Positions 33,844-44,040 are shown, counted from the first letter of the stretch. The stretch: 64,000 nt of DNA from Leptobacterium_A meishanense (GCF_037645805.1 NZ_JBBEXE010000001.1:248001-312000); one strand, 5' to 3'. Numbers and translations are program-made. The notes: a model not told the origin generated them from the letters alone.

Positions 33844-35562
33844 ATGGAAATAATAGATTGGATTGTTCTTTCTTCTGCATTGTTCTTCATTGTCGTTTAT
33901 GGTGTGTGGAAAACCAAGGGGAGTAAAGATGTTAAAGACTATATCTTAGGAAATAATGAGGCTAAATGGTGGACTATTGGTTTATCTGTAATGGCTACAC
34001 AGGCTAGTGCCATTACTTTTTTGTCTACCCCAGGACAGGCTTTTCATGATGGAATGGGTTTTGTACAGTTTTATTTTGGGTTGCCATTGGCCATGGTTGT
34101 TATTTGCTTGATTTTTATTCCTATCTATCACAACCTTAAAGTTTATACGGCATATGAATTTTTAGAAAAAAGATTCAACTTAAAAACAAGGACTTTAACA
34201 GCCATTCTTTTTTTAATACAAAGGGGATTAGCCGCAGGAATTACTATATATGCACCTGCAATAATTCTTTCAGCCGTTTTAGGATGGAATCTAAAAACAC
34301 TCAATATCATTATTGGGGTTTTAGTTATTATTTATACCGTTACCGGCGGTACCAAAGCTGTTAGCACTACACAAAAACAGCAAATGTTTGTGATTATGGG
34401 AGGAATGATCATTACCTTCTTCCTGATATTAAGTTACCTGCCTGATGATATAACATTCAACAAAGCACTAAAAATAGCCGGAGCTAATGAAAAATTAAAT
34501 ATTCTCGATTTTTCATTTGATACCAAAAGTCGATATACCTTTTGGAGCGGTATCACCGGTGGTTTTTTCTTGGCACTATCCTATTTTGGCACGGATCAGA
34601 GTCAAGTACAGCGATATCTTTCAGGGAAATCTATTAGAGAAAGCCAATTAGGACTCATCTTTAATGGTCTTCTGAAAATCCCCATGCAATTTTTCATCCT
34701 TCTCATCGGAGTGATGGTTTTCGTTTTTTATCAATACAATGCATCTCCACTTCATTTCAATCCCGCAGCGACACAAGAAGTTCTTAACTCTTCATATGCC
34801 GATGAATACAATGCGCTAGAGAAAGATCATCAACTACTTGAAATTGAAAAAAAGATTGCACAGGATAAATTTTCGGCAGCTATTGATTTAAAAGAGTATG
34901 ATGCCATTATGGTTGCAAAAAACAATATCGCTTCTATCAATACTAAAGAAAAGGAAAACAGGATCAAGGCGAAAGAAATTATTAAAAAAGCCAATCCTAT
35001 TGTAGAAACAAATGACAAAGATTATGTCTTTATACATTTTATCTTGAATAATCTCCCAAAGGGGTTAGTTGGGTTGCTACTTGCTGTTATTTTATCTGCT
35101 GCCATGTCTTCTACCGCTTCTGAACTGAATGCTTTAGGGACCACAACTGTTATCGATTTATATAAAAGAGGACACAAAAATGAGCGGAATGACAAACATT
35201 ACCTAAACGCATCTAAATGGTTCACTTTGTTGTGGGGCATTATTGCTATCATATTTGCAAGTATTGCATCATTACTGGATAACCTTATCCAGTTTGTAAA
35301 TATTATAGGTTCTATTTTTTATGGGAATGTACTGGGTATTTTTTTATTGGCATTCTTCTTAAAATTTATAAGGGGTACTGCTGTTTTTTGGGCCGCAATT
35401 ATTACCCAGTTAATCATCTTCTACATTTATTACCAGTACATATATGTAGAGGAAGTTATAGGATATTTATGGCTTAATTTTATCGGTTGTGTTTTGGTCA
35501 TTGCACTCGCTATTATTTTTCAAAGTTTTATACAAATAAAGAACACTCTGAGTTCAGAATAG
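33844..35562 (+). CDS. Sodium:solute symporter (SSS family)
   Basis: A 572-residue inner-membrane transporter with about 13-14 hydrophobic segments. Typical SSS features are the N-terminal DYILGNNEAKWW, ASAITFLSTPGQAF, FGTDQSQVQRYL, and the late VILSAAMSSTASELNALGTT that helps bind sodium. A long hydrophilic loop of about 80 residues (around 310-385) is charged and probably helical. The gene lies directly after the PIG-L deacetylase and the micro-protein. Uptake of a sugar released or deacetylated by that enzyme is a reasonable guess, but the substrate is not visible. Confidence 0.9.
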   Translation: MEIIDWIVLSSALFFIVVYGVWKTKGSKDVKDYILGNNEAKWWTIGLSVMATQASAITFLSTPGQAFHDGMGFVQFYFGLPLAMVVICLIFIPIYHNLKVYTAYEFLEKRFNLKTRTLTAILFLIQRGLAAGITIYAPAIILSAVLGWNLKTLNIIIGVLVIIYTVTGGTKAVSTTQKQQMFVIMGGMIITFFLILSYLPDDITFNKALKIAGANEKLNILDFSFDTKSRYTFWSGITGGFFLALSYFGTDQSQVQRYLSGKSIRESQLGLIFNGLLKIPMQFFILLIGVMVFVFYQYNASPLHFNPAATQEVLNSSYADEYNALEKDHQLLEIEKKIAQDKFSAAIDLKEYDAIMVAKNNIASINTKEKENRIKAKEIIKKANPIVETNDKDYVFIHFILNNLPKGLVGLLLAVILSAAMSSTASELNALGTTTVIDLYKRGHKNERNDKHYLNASKWFTLLWGIIAIIFASIASLLDNLIQFVNIIGSIFYGNVLGIFLLAFFLKFIRGTAVFWAAIITQLIIFYIYYQYIYVEEVIGYLWLNFIGCVLVIALAIIFQSFIQIKNTLSSE

Positions 35563-35568
35563 TTCAAT

Positions 35569-35599
35569 AAAAAAGCCTGTAAAAAAAACAGGCTTTTTT
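35569..35599. terminator. Bidirectional terminator between the symporter and DUF2911 genes
   Basis: AAAAAAGCCTGT and ACAGGCTTTTTT form a 12-bp stem with A/T tracts on both sides, centred between two convergent genes. Confidence 0.85.
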
Positions 35600-35620
35600 A
35601 TAATATTCTTTTATTTGCTT

Positions 35621-36460
35621 TTAAAGTGCGCCCCATTCTTTAAGTGAATCTTTATTAAGTTTCACATAATCAGCATTTCCTGCTTTCTCCGCTAGCTTTA
35701 AAGATTTTTTAGCAGCTTCAATAGCACCCTTTTTATCGCCTAATTTTGCATATATGAGCGACTGCTGCCGTTGCATCCAGAATGCTTCTTTATTCATTGA
35801 CACTGCTTTGTCTATCCACTCTTTTGCCTTGTTTAAATCCTGTCCTTCTTGTAAATAAAATACTGCTGCAGAAAAATAATCATTAGCAGATGGCCCATTC
35901 ATTGTACGTTCTATACTCGCCATGGCCTTCTCTTTCGTAGGTACTTCAATAGGCACTTTTACATATGTTTTTTCCCATATGATTTCAAGGTCAGCTCCAT
36001 TATTAGTGAAATTTCCAAAATCCATTGCAAAAGTTTCTACATTGAATGGAATTGGCTCAACAGTTGCCTGAACGGAAGCAACTACTTTACTATCGTCCCA
36101 ATTACGTGGAGTTCCCCAGTTACTGGCATCTGAATAAAATATCACTTCCCATGCCTCTGCTCCGGGTTTTGTATAAATAGCATACGTTCCTTTTTTAAGG
36201 GCGTTCCCACCTATCATTACATCATCACTAAATGTAATTTTAGTATTTGCATTGGCCCCTGTACGCCATACTTTTCCATAGGGTATCAAATCACCAAAAA
36301 TAGTTCTACCTCTCATAGAGGGTCTCGAGTATTCTAAAGTAACATCGGTCAAACCAATTGTTTGTTCCAGTTTAGCAGTAGGACTAGGTTGTGGTGTTGT
36401 AATTTGTGCATGTACTGCATAAGAAGCAATCAATAATGCCCCTAAAAATAATTTTTTCAT
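35621..36460 (-). CDS. Secreted DUF2911 protein with C-terminal helical repeats
   Basis: A 279-residue exported protein with a signal peptide ending in AVHAQ. Residues about 20-175 match DUF2911 (EYSRPSMRGRTIFGDLIPYGKVWRTGANANTKITFS), a beta domain common in Bacteroidota. Residues about 185-270 read as two or three TPR-like helical pairs (AKEWIDKAVSMNKEAFWMQR, KKGAIEAAKKSLKLAEKAG). The biochemical role is unknown. It lies alone on the minus strand, with a shared terminator downstream. Confidence 0.82.
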   Translation of the reverse strand: MKKLFLGALLIASYAVHAQITTPQPSPTAKLEQTIGLTDVTLEYSRPSMRGRTIFGDLIPYGKVWRTGANANTKITFSDDVMIGGNALKKGTYAIYTKPGAEAWEVIFYSDASNWGTPRNWDDSKVVASVQATVEPIPFNVETFAMDFGNFTNNGADLEIIWEKTYVKVPIEVPTKEKAMASIERTMNGPSANDYFSAAVFYLQEGQDLNKAKEWIDKAVSMNKEAFWMQRQQSLIYAKLGDKKGAIEAAKKSLKLAEKAGNADYVKLNKDSLKEWGAL

Positions 36461-36548
36461 GTCGGTTAATAATTTTATATTTTTTGAATGCTAAAAATAG
36501 CTATTAACATCTTGGGAAGCTGTTAACAAAAAATTAAATCTTTCTCGA

Positions 36549-37670
36549 TTATTTTTTAATAATGGTCAAACTTGAATAGCTTCTTTCATGATGAAAATAC
36601 ATGAAATAGATACCACTTTGTAGCCCTGAAAAATCAATTTGAGTTCTTGATACTGTTATAACTTCATCTTTCACAAGGCTTCCTGACATGTTATAAATAG
36701 AATAAGATGAGAATGTAATTGTATTGGGAAACTTAATATATAGTATGTCGCTTACCGGATTAGGATATGTTATCGGCATTCCTGGAGTTTCAGTGAAAGA
36801 TATGTCTAATACTTCATCATTGGTATTGAATGCATAAATTTTAGGGTCTAAAACAAAAACCTGTGTGTTTTTTTCACTAGACAGAAAATAACGGTTCGAA
36901 CTTACGCATGTAATTCCTTCTATTTGTGAGAAACCAAGCGAACTTAACGCTATTTTTACTTGTGACCCTACAAATATATTTTCTTCTGATATGCCTGAAC
37001 TTGATGTTATAAAAGGTTGTAAAAGGTTACTATAGCCACACAAGTACAGCATCCCTGTGTCAGGGCTATATGTAGCACCGGTAATTAATCCTTGCACATC
37101 ATATACTCCTTTATTAATGGCCGTATGTGCTCCAGGGGCTATAGGTATTTCATAAGCAGTTGTTTGTTCACTAACCCATTCTTTTGTACAAACATAAAGC
37201 TTGCCATTATAGCTAAACAAAGCCTCAGCATCCCAATTATTTGCATTGGGCAATGGAGTAAAGTCTATCTGATCTTCATAGCTAAAAGCAATAATTTCAG
37301 CAGTAACAGAGATATTTGTATCATATTGTAATTTATCTATCCGGTATATTTTTAAATCCGTTCGAGAACCATTGTTATTGCCTATATCGCCTATGTATAT
37401 GTAATTGTCGTCCTGTGTAATGTCTTCCCAATCAATATTATTGGCATTTGTGACTGTTATTGTTCTCGTTATTGTATTTGACAACGTGTCTATTTCAAAT
37501 AATTGAGGGGTATTCCCGGAGTCATTGTGAGTAATCAATTTTCCATTATAAAAGATAAGCCCAGAGGTTTCCTCTATCGTTGTTGGTAAAATAAACTTCT
37601 CTGTTACAACTATTTGTGCTGACGAGATTACAACAACAAATCCAAGTATGAAAAGTATTAAATGTTTCAT
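36549..37670 (-). CDS. T9SS-secreted protein with beta-propeller-like domain
   Basis: A 373-residue protein with an N-terminal signal peptide (ending near SSAQ). A central region of about 250 residues has strand-rich repeats (DWEDITQDDNYIYIGDIGN, NWDAEALFSYNGKLYVCTKEW) resembling a beta-propeller. A C-terminal type A sorting domain (about 300-373) has the YPNPVSDILYIKF motif and ends in IIKK. The sorting tail targets it to the type IX secretion system and the cell surface or medium, the same machinery that gliding depends on. Ligand or activity is unknown. Confidence 0.85.
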   Translation of the reverse strand: MKHLILFILGFVVVISSAQIVVTEKFILPTTIEETSGLIFYNGKLITHNDSGNTPQLFEIDTLSNTITRTITVTNANNIDWEDITQDDNYIYIGDIGNNNGSRTDLKIYRIDKLQYDTNISVTAEIIAFSYEDQIDFTPLPNANNWDAEALFSYNGKLYVCTKEWVSEQTTAYEIPIAPGAHTAINKGVYDVQGLITGATYSPDTGMLYLCGYSNLLQPFITSSSGISEENIFVGSQVKIALSSLGFSQIEGITCVSSNRYFLSSEKNTQVFVLDPKIYAFNTNDEVLDISFTETPGMPITYPNPVSDILYIKFPNTITFSSYSIYNMSGSLVKDEVITVSRTQIDFSGLQSGIYFMYFHHERSYSSLTIIKK

Positions 37671-37801
37671 ATGACACCAAACTTAAAGAGAATGTGTTCT
37701 CGTTATAGTATTAAGTGGATAAAGTGTTGCTTTATTACTTTGTAACGCATCGTTAATAAATACATGACATTTAAAAATTTATTTGTTTTATTTTTGGACT
37801 G

Positions 37802-38452
37802 ATGAAAAATTACATTGCAGAATTTATAGGTACATTTTCCATGGTATTTTGTGGAACAGGAGCTATGACCATTAATGAAATTACCGGGGGTGAAGTTACC
37901 CATGTTGGTATTGCTGTTACATGGGGGCTTATTGTTATGGGAATGATTTATGCGTTTGGTGATATTTCAGGGGCTCATTTCAACCCTGCCGTTACAATTG
38001 CTTTTGCTTTTGCAAAGAAGTTTTCATGGAAAGAAGTGCCAAAATATATTTTTGTCCAATGTTTGGGAGCTATCACTGCCAGCAGTATTTTGCTTTTTTT
38101 ATTTCCAGAGGCTAAAACTTATGGAGCTACTATTCCTTCCGTAGATGTGTACCGTGCTTTTACTCTGGAGCTATTGCTTACTTTTTTTCTTATGGTCGTC
38201 ATTATTAATGTATCTACCGGTGCTAAAGAAATAGGGGTCATTGCAGGGATTGCCATAGGAGGTGTTATTTTATTAGAAGCCATGTTTGCAGGGCCTATTA
38301 CCAAGGCCTCTATGAACCCTGCGCGTTCACTAGGACCTGCTCTTATCTCCGGATACTGGCAGCCGTTATGGCTTTATCTCACAGCTCCGATTATAGGAGC
38401 AGTATTAGCTGTGGCCAGTTGCCGACTGGTAAAAGACGATCAGTGCTGTTAA
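37802..38452 (+). CDS. MIP-family channel (aquaporin/glycerol facilitator)
   Basis: A 216-residue membrane channel with six helices and both NPA half-helices: SGAHFNPAVTIAF (about 57-69) and ASMNPARSLGPAL (about 168-181). The arginine after the second NPA is the selectivity-filter residue. The length is short, closer to water-specific aquaporins than to GlpF (about 280). There is no glycerol kinase neighbour, so a water channel is preferred, though this is not certain. A perfect -7 box (TATTTTTG at 37789-37796) lies only 5 bases before the ATG, so it would give an almost leaderless message if used. Confidence 0.88.
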   Translation: MKNYIAEFIGTFSMVFCGTGAMTINEITGGEVTHVGIAVTWGLIVMGMIYAFGDISGAHFNPAVTIAFAFAKKFSWKEVPKYIFVQCLGAITASSILLFLFPEAKTYGATIPSVDVYRAFTLELLLTFFLMVVIINVSTGAKEIGVIAGIAIGGVILLEAMFAGPITKASMNPARSLGPALISGYWQPLWLYLTAPIIGAVLAVASCRLVKDDQCC

Positions 38453-38453
38453 A

Positions 38454-39908
38454 TCAGCGTTTTATATATTTATTGATAATAGCTACTATGTCTTTTGAAA
38501 GAGAGATCCTGTAAATGGCCATCATATATCCAATAGCTATAATCCCCGATTTTAAAGTTATGTTTACGATGGGGTGAAAAGAAAAATCCCAAAAGAAAAA
38601 AAGCAAAACAAAACCTATTATAACTGCTGTAGTTTTTAATGTTTCCCTAGTAAACGGGTGCATATTAAACTTTATATATACATATAGTATTTTCAGGGTG
38701 TTGTATGTTAAAAATCCAATTAAAGTGGCTATGGCTGCCCCATTAATTCCCCATCGGGGAATAAAAATCATATTGAATACAATGGTAATTCCGGCAAGTA
38801 GCAAACCAAATAACAATATCATTTTGTAGTACTTTGAATTGAATAAAATGGAATTGTTATTTCCCAAAAGCATGTCTGTGAGCTTAGCTATTGAAATAAT
38901 AAATACCACTAAAACCGCATCATTATATTGAGCAGGCAATAAGTTATACAGTTCATTGCTGTTGAGTACAATCAACAGAAAAATCCCTCCCCCGATAACA
39001 TATAAGTTAAGTGAGCTCCTTTTATATAAATCTTGAAGTGCTACACTATTATGTTCATTAATCAGTTTGGCCGTTAAAGGGTAGGTTATTTGATGCATGG
39101 CACGAGCTGGAACTGTAATTACCACTGCAATAAAAACAGCAACGTTATAGAAGGCCACATTTTCAATAGCGATATATTGCCCTATCATGAATTTATCAAT
39201 ATCTAATAATACAATAGCAATAGATCCCGCTAAAATGATAAGTGCAGAGTAGCCAAGCACACTTTTATAATTAATTGGAAGGCTATTTTGAAATTTTGGT
39301 AGTTTTATCCGTACAGCACTAAATAGCATTAAAAGCATTCGTGCGATATACATAAACACTGATAATAGTATAAACTCTTGAACCGTAATCCATTTCAAGA
39401 AAATCAGAAAAATTAAAACCATAGAAGCTACACGGTGGAAAACTTCTTTTAAAAAATTTCCATATACCGATCGCATATGCACTTTTGCCCATGCAAAGAA
39501 CACTTCAAAATACGCCATTGCAATAGCTACTACATATATCATCCATACATAATCTGTAACAATTGTGTTCTCTTTTGAAAGGAATGCCACTATATTCTCA
39601 TAAGCCATTGTCCCGATAATGCCTATGGGAATAATGATCAATAAAGGCAACACAAACATCATCGTAGTAAACCGTTGTTGTTCCTTTGGCGTTGTATAAG
39701 AAGAATAGTATTTTATCAAAGTGTTATGCACTCCAAATGCCATAAGGGGCATCAATATGTTGGATGTAGAAAGTAAATAACCTAACAATCCATAATATTC
39801 ATCTGTTAGAAAAAAAGGATATAACAACAATGTGTTTATAGCTCCAAAAGCAAACCCTAAATAGGTAGTAATAGTATTTTTAAATGACTGATTTACAACA
39901 ATCCCCAT
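38454..39908 (-). CDS. Polysaccharide flippase (MATE/MVF superfamily, Wzx-like)
   Basis: A 484-residue inner-membrane protein with about 12-14 hydrophobic segments and the pattern of Wzx/oligosaccharide flippases. It starts GIVVNQSFKNTITTYLGFAFG and carries the late MIFIPRWGINGAAIATLIGF repeat typical of the family. It would move lipid-linked glycans across the membrane. It is the last gene of the DUF4834-YfhO-glycosyltransferase operon (8-bp gap from the glycosyltransferase). The substrate is unknown. Confidence 0.85.
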   Translation of the reverse strand: MGIVVNQSFKNTITTYLGFAFGAINTLLLYPFFLTDEYYGLLGYLLSTSNILMPLMAFGVHNTLIKYYSSYTTPKEQQRFTTMMFVLPLLIIIPIGIIGTMAYENIVAFLSKENTIVTDYVWMIYVVAIAMAYFEVFFAWAKVHMRSVYGNFLKEVFHRVASMVLIFLIFLKWITVQEFILLSVFMYIARMLLMLFSAVRIKLPKFQNSLPINYKSVLGYSALIILAGSIAIVLLDIDKFMIGQYIAIENVAFYNVAVFIAVVITVPARAMHQITYPLTAKLINEHNSVALQDLYKRSSLNLYVIGGGIFLLIVLNSNELYNLLPAQYNDAVLVVFIISIAKLTDMLLGNNNSILFNSKYYKMILLFGLLLAGITIVFNMIFIPRWGINGAAIATLIGFLTYNTLKILYVYIKFNMHPFTRETLKTTAVIIGFVLLFFFWDFSFHPIVNITLKSGIIAIGYMMAIYRISLSKDIVAIINKYIKR

Positions 39909-39916
39909 TGATATAC

Positions 39917-41194
39917 TTATTTAATAACAGATACCAGCTTCTTGGTCAAAGCCTTACGACTATATCTTTCTAACTCACTCGAATCAACTTGTAAATTGCC
40001 TGATCTATACGCATTATATAAAGCTAGTAACTTTTCTTTTAATTGTCTTTTCTCATCATAAGTATATGCCTTACCACCTTTTGTTTCTTCTAAAATAGAG
40101 ACTACATCCCAATTTTTAGGGCCAATAGCTACAATAGGGCGTTTTGCATATAAATATTCAAATAGTTTTCCCGGGATTATGCATGCAGTTTCTTCACTAT
40201 CTATCTCGATCAATAGTAATACCTGAGAGGCACTTTGCAGTTTTAAAACTTCATTATGGGTTACATAGCCCAATAACTGTGTATTTTCCTTTGGAATGTA
40301 ACGATGAATAGTGTCTAATACATCTTTCCCTACTATCCCTACGAGCTGTAATATAAAATCATTTTTAAATGTTTTGTTTTCATTGATTAATTCTGACAAT
40401 GCTTCCCATAGTATTAAAGGGTTCCTCTCTGTCAATAATGAGCCTATATGGGAAAGTGTGAATTTTTTATCTTTTTTAACCAATGTAACATCATGTATCG
40501 CATCATAACCATTGGTAATTACAATTATAGGTTTATCAGTGGTTGTTTCAAACAATTGCTTTGTTGAGGGACTGGTAACTATGATATCATCAGCAGCATT
40601 TAAAATTCCTTTTTCTAGCTTTTTATGTTTTCTTCTAGCTCTTTGGGTCAATTTCAGTTTTTTATGATAGCCTATTGTCGTCCAGGGATCCCTAAAGTCT
40701 GCTATCCATTGTATCCCCATTTTTTCTTTTAGTTTTTTACCTATCAAATGTACACTATGCGGAGGGCCAGTTGTAATAACTGTCTCAATTCTTTCTTTTT
40801 CAATATAAGCTAATAAAAACTTTTCAGAAGGTTTTACCCATAATATCCGTGCATCCGGAATAAAACAATTTCCCCGTATCCATAGTAGTATTTTTTCTAT
40901 CGTCGACTGCTTTTTTGAAGCAATAATTCCGGAGCTTATTTTTTTCGTTTTCTTCTTTGATAGAATATTCGCGAATTTATATGGTTCTTTAATAGGGTGT
41001 TTTATTATAGTTACTTCTTTCGGAATTTCTTCTAGTAATGCTTTATCTACAATAGGGTAAGAAGGGTTTTCAGGAATAAAAACTATTGGTTTTATATTGC
41101 TCTCAGGGAGATACTTAACAAATTTCAGCCACCGTTGTACTCCCGGACCACCTGCAGGTGGCCAATAATATGTTATGATCAGTACTTTTTTCAA
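39917..41194 (-). CDS. Group 4-like glycosyltransferase
   Basis: A 425-residue GT-B fold enzyme. The N-terminus KVLIITYYWPPAGGPGVQRW is the glycine-rich acceptor loop common to flavobacterial family 4-like transferases. The C-terminal nucleotide-sugar site is IIPGKLFEYLYAKRPIVAIGP (position about 340-360). It is cytoplasmic or membrane-associated and adds a sugar to a surface glycan. It is 4 bp after yfhO and 8 bp before the flippase gene, so all act in one envelope-glycan pathway. The donor sugar cannot be read. Confidence 0.85.
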   Translation of the reverse strand: MKKVLIITYYWPPAGGPGVQRWLKFVKYLPESNIKPIVFIPENPSYPIVDKALLEEIPKEVTIIKHPIKEPYKFANILSKKKTKKISSGIIASKKQSTIEKILLWIRGNCFIPDARILWVKPSEKFLLAYIEKERIETVITTGPPHSVHLIGKKLKEKMGIQWIADFRDPWTTIGYHKKLKLTQRARRKHKKLEKGILNAADDIIVTSPSTKQLFETTTDKPIIVITNGYDAIHDVTLVKKDKKFTLSHIGSLLTERNPLILWEALSELINENKTFKNDFILQLVGIVGKDVLDTIHRYIPKENTQLLGYVTHNEVLKLQSASQVLLLIEIDSEETACIIPGKLFEYLYAKRPIVAIGPKNWDVVSILEETKGGKAYTYDEKRQLKEKLLALYNAYRSGNLQVDSSELERYSRKALTKKLVSVIK

Positions 41195-41198
41195 ACTG

Positions 41199-43646
41199 TT
41201 ATGTTTGTTTATCTTCGGGTACTTTTTCCCTTTTTATCCATTGCATGTACAATCCTCCTATAAGTAGTATTCCAAAAATAATGCTTCCTGTCAGCGTAAT
41301 AACACTACCTGTTTTTACCACTTCAGGATCAAATTTAAAATGAATGGTATGTTTTCCCTCTGGAATTTCCATTGCCCGAAGTACATAATTAGCACGAAAG
41401 TGCTCTATAGGGTTACCATCAATAAAAACTTGCCATCCTTTTGGATAATGTACCTCTGAAAAAACAGCCAATTGTGGAAGTGTTGTTTCTGATTCATAAA
41501 TAAGCGCATCAGGATGGTATGAGACCAATTCAATAGTAGCTGTAGTATCCCTTTCATATTCTTTTAAAATCACTTCTTCCGGAACATCATTTTTATTCAG
41601 TACTATTTCAGTTTTTGTATCCAGTTCCTTTAGAGCTTTTATTTCTTCATCAGCAGTATTTACAGTTTTTTTATCAGTTACAAACCATGCATTCCCATTT
41701 GCATAAGGGTTCAATGCAGGATAGGTTTGTCCTTGTTCATTCTGCCTGATGATATATTTTACATTCAACATATTTAATACCCCAACATTATTCTGAGCTA
41801 TCTGATAATCATACAATTCTTGAAAACGTCCGGGTTTAGCAGCATGATAGCCCCCAATAGCTTTATGAAAATAGGAAGCCCTACCTCCTGCCATTCTAAG
41901 AGAAGGTTCATAAACACGGTAATGTGTAGTATCTTTTAGGATTTCTGTATCGACAGGTGTTGCCTGAAAAGGTTTTTCCATTCGTCTTGCCTGTACAAAA
42001 TCATTTTTGTTCACGTAGCGCTGTGCAACACCTATCATATCAAAAAGAATTAATAAGGTAAAAGCACCCAATGTATATTGTTTTCTGAGCATTCCTTTTA
42101 TGAACCCCCATAAAACTGCCGCTGATAGAGCAACAAAAATCAGCGTTCTGAATAGGTCGTGATTATAAACTGCCTTTCGGTCTAGTTTTATCATTTCAAC
42201 GATTTCATTTCCTAGCACCTGACGGTAGTAACCATCATTACTGCCAACGAAATCGAAACTTCCTTTGGCAAAAAACAATAATATTCCAACACCTGCAGTT
42301 ATAATTGTTGTCCATTTTAAAGCATTCTTTTTTTCATCTATAGATCTTTCCTTGTTAAAAAATGCTGTTAATCCTAAAATAGCCATTACCGGAATGCATA
42401 GTTCTAATACTACCTGAATAGATGAAACTGCACGGAATTTATTGTATAAAGGAAAATAATCGATCATAAAATCAGTAAGTACGGCCAAGTTTTTTCCCCA
42501 AGACAATAATAATGATAGGATGATCCCTCCCAATAACCATTTTTTTAAAGTACCTTTCACTAAAAATAAGCTCAGAATAAATAAAAAAAGTACTACTGCT
42601 CCTACATAAGCCGGGGCAGCCACAATAGGTTGATCCCCCCAATAGGCAGGTAAACTTTCTGCAAAGCCGATTGCTTGAGACCTAGGAACTCCTTGTTGTA
42701 TCAAAAATTCATATGTTTTAGAAGTTTTTCCTAAATTTTCATTATTAGAACCTCCAAAAAGACGAGGAACAAATAGGTTGAGGGTTTCCACAATCCCATA
42801 ACTGTATTCGGTAATGTACTCTTTTGATAATCCGGAATTACCTTCTTTGATAGAACCATCTGGATTTATAATAAGTTCGCTCTTTCCTCTTGTGCTCCAT
42901 TTAGTATATTCTTGTGTTGCCAGTAAATTTGTAGCATTCATCCACAAAGAAAGTATTACCGCCAAAGCCAATACCCCTACAGTCTTAAAGAAAGAGACAA
43001 GTTCTTTTCGTTGAATTGCTTGAATCAGATAAACAACCCCTAAAATCAATACCAACAATAACAAATAATATGTCATCTGAAAATGGTTGGCACTAATTTC
43101 CAATGCCATTGCAAGAGCCGTTAATAAAAACCCATAAACATATTTTCGTTGAAAAGCCAATAAGATCCCTGATAATACAATTGGAAAATATGCTATGGCA
43201 TGTGCTTTTGCGTTATGCCCCACCCCCAAAATAATAATTAGATAGGTAGAAAACCCAAAACCCAGCGCTCCCAAAAAAGCCAATTTATAATCGACCTTTA
43301 AAACTAAAAGAAGTACATAAAACCCTATGAAATAAAGAAAAAGATAATCAGCAGGTCTGGGTAAAAAACGAATGGTCCTATCTATTTTTTTAATATAATC
43401 ATGCGGATATTGTGCCCCTAACTGATAAGTTGGCATTCCTCCAAAAGCACTGTTTGTCCAATAAGATTCCTTATTTTCTTCTGCTCTTAGATCATTTCGT
43501 TCTTTAGCCATTCCTATGTATTGAGCAATATCATTCTGGAATATTTTTTTGCCTTGTAAAACAGGATGAAAGTACGCTAATGAAATAATTATGAAAAGTG
43601 TGGTTACAATAAAATGAGGAAGTATTTTTTTAATTTTTAAATACAT
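41199..43646 (-). CDS. YfhO-family membrane protein
   Basis: An 815-residue polytopic membrane protein with about 12-14 hydrophobic segments and a large C-terminal extracytoplasmic domain (about 560-780, with ASYFHKAIGGYHAAKPGRFQ). A final helix follows. YfhO proteins are GT-C-fold-like and in Gram-positives add sugars to lipoteichoic acid; in Bacteroidota they accompany glycan genes. The operon place between DUF4834 and glycosyltransferase genes supports a role in transferring a sugar from a lipid carrier outside the membrane. The specific product is unknown. Confidence 0.85.
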   Translation of the reverse strand: MYLKIKKILPHFIVTTLFIIISLAYFHPVLQGKKIFQNDIAQYIGMAKERNDLRAEENKESYWTNSAFGGMPTYQLGAQYPHDYIKKIDRTIRFLPRPADYLFLYFIGFYVLLLVLKVDYKLAFLGALGFGFSTYLIIILGVGHNAKAHAIAYFPIVLSGILLAFQRKYVYGFLLTALAMALEISANHFQMTYYLLLLVLILGVVYLIQAIQRKELVSFFKTVGVLALAVILSLWMNATNLLATQEYTKWSTRGKSELIINPDGSIKEGNSGLSKEYITEYSYGIVETLNLFVPRLFGGSNNENLGKTSKTYEFLIQQGVPRSQAIGFAESLPAYWGDQPIVAAPAYVGAVVLFLFILSLFLVKGTLKKWLLGGIILSLLLSWGKNLAVLTDFMIDYFPLYNKFRAVSSIQVVLELCIPVMAILGLTAFFNKERSIDEKKNALKWTTIITAGVGILLFFAKGSFDFVGSNDGYYRQVLGNEIVEMIKLDRKAVYNHDLFRTLIFVALSAAVLWGFIKGMLRKQYTLGAFTLLILFDMIGVAQRYVNKNDFVQARRMEKPFQATPVDTEILKDTTHYRVYEPSLRMAGGRASYFHKAIGGYHAAKPGRFQELYDYQIAQNNVGVLNMLNVKYIIRQNEQGQTYPALNPYANGNAWFVTDKKTVNTADEEIKALKELDTKTEIVLNKNDVPEEVILKEYERDTTATIELVSYHPDALIYESETTLPQLAVFSEVHYPKGWQVFIDGNPIEHFRANYVLRAMEIPEGKHTIHFKFDPEVVKTGSVITLTGSIIFGILLIGGLYMQWIKREKVPEDKQT

Positions 43647-43661
43647 TTAATTGTTGTTTGG

Positions 43662-43931
43662 TTAATCAATTTCTTCAAAATCAATATACTCACCTGCCTT
43701 TTCTTTCTCTTTAGACCTTTTTTGCATGGGTTCAGGTTGTTTATCTATAACTGTTTCCCCTTCCTTTGCTTTTGCATTAGTCTCAGGTTGGTAATCATTA
43801 TAACGCTGATTATAACGTTTTTCCATTTTCTTTGCAGCATGTTTAAAAAGGATAGGCCCAAAAACTTTCCCTAAAATTTTTAAGAAATAATATACTAAAA
43901 CTATAATGAAAAGGGTTCTTAATATTCCCAT
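43662..43931 (-). CDS. DUF4834 small membrane protein
   Basis: An 89-residue protein with one N-terminal membrane helix (LRTLFIIVLVYYFLKILGKV) and a charged cytoplasmic tail rich in Lys, Glu and Gln, ending IDFEEID. It matches the flavobacterial DUF4834 family. It is first in the operon with yfhO (15-bp gap). No function is known; its fixed position before yfhO suggests a partner or regulator. Confidence 0.72.
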   Translation of the reverse strand: MGILRTLFIIVLVYYFLKILGKVFGPILFKHAAKKMEKRYNQRYNDYQPETNAKAKEGETVIDKQPEPMQKRSKEKEKAGEYIDFEEID

Positions 43932-44016
43932 AAAGCATTTTTTTATGCACAGTCAAAAATACAACTCTAATATCCGAAAAAACGGCTAAATCTCTTAAAA
44001 AAATAATAAATTCTTC

Positions 44017-44024
44017 TATATTTG
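44017..44024 (+). promoter_or_regulatory. -7 promoter element before the outer-membrane transporter-like gene
   Basis: TATATTTG matches TAnnTTTG and is 16 bases before the ATG at 44041. No -33 element is clear. Confidence 0.5.
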
Positions 44025-44040
44025 ATTTAAAACCTATACC

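Noticed and set aside
37789..37796. Strong promoter and leaderless start for the aquaporin gene
   Set aside because: The -7 box is perfect but no -33 exists and the start would be only a few bases from the ATG, so it was mentioned in the gene entry but not listed as a separate promoter.
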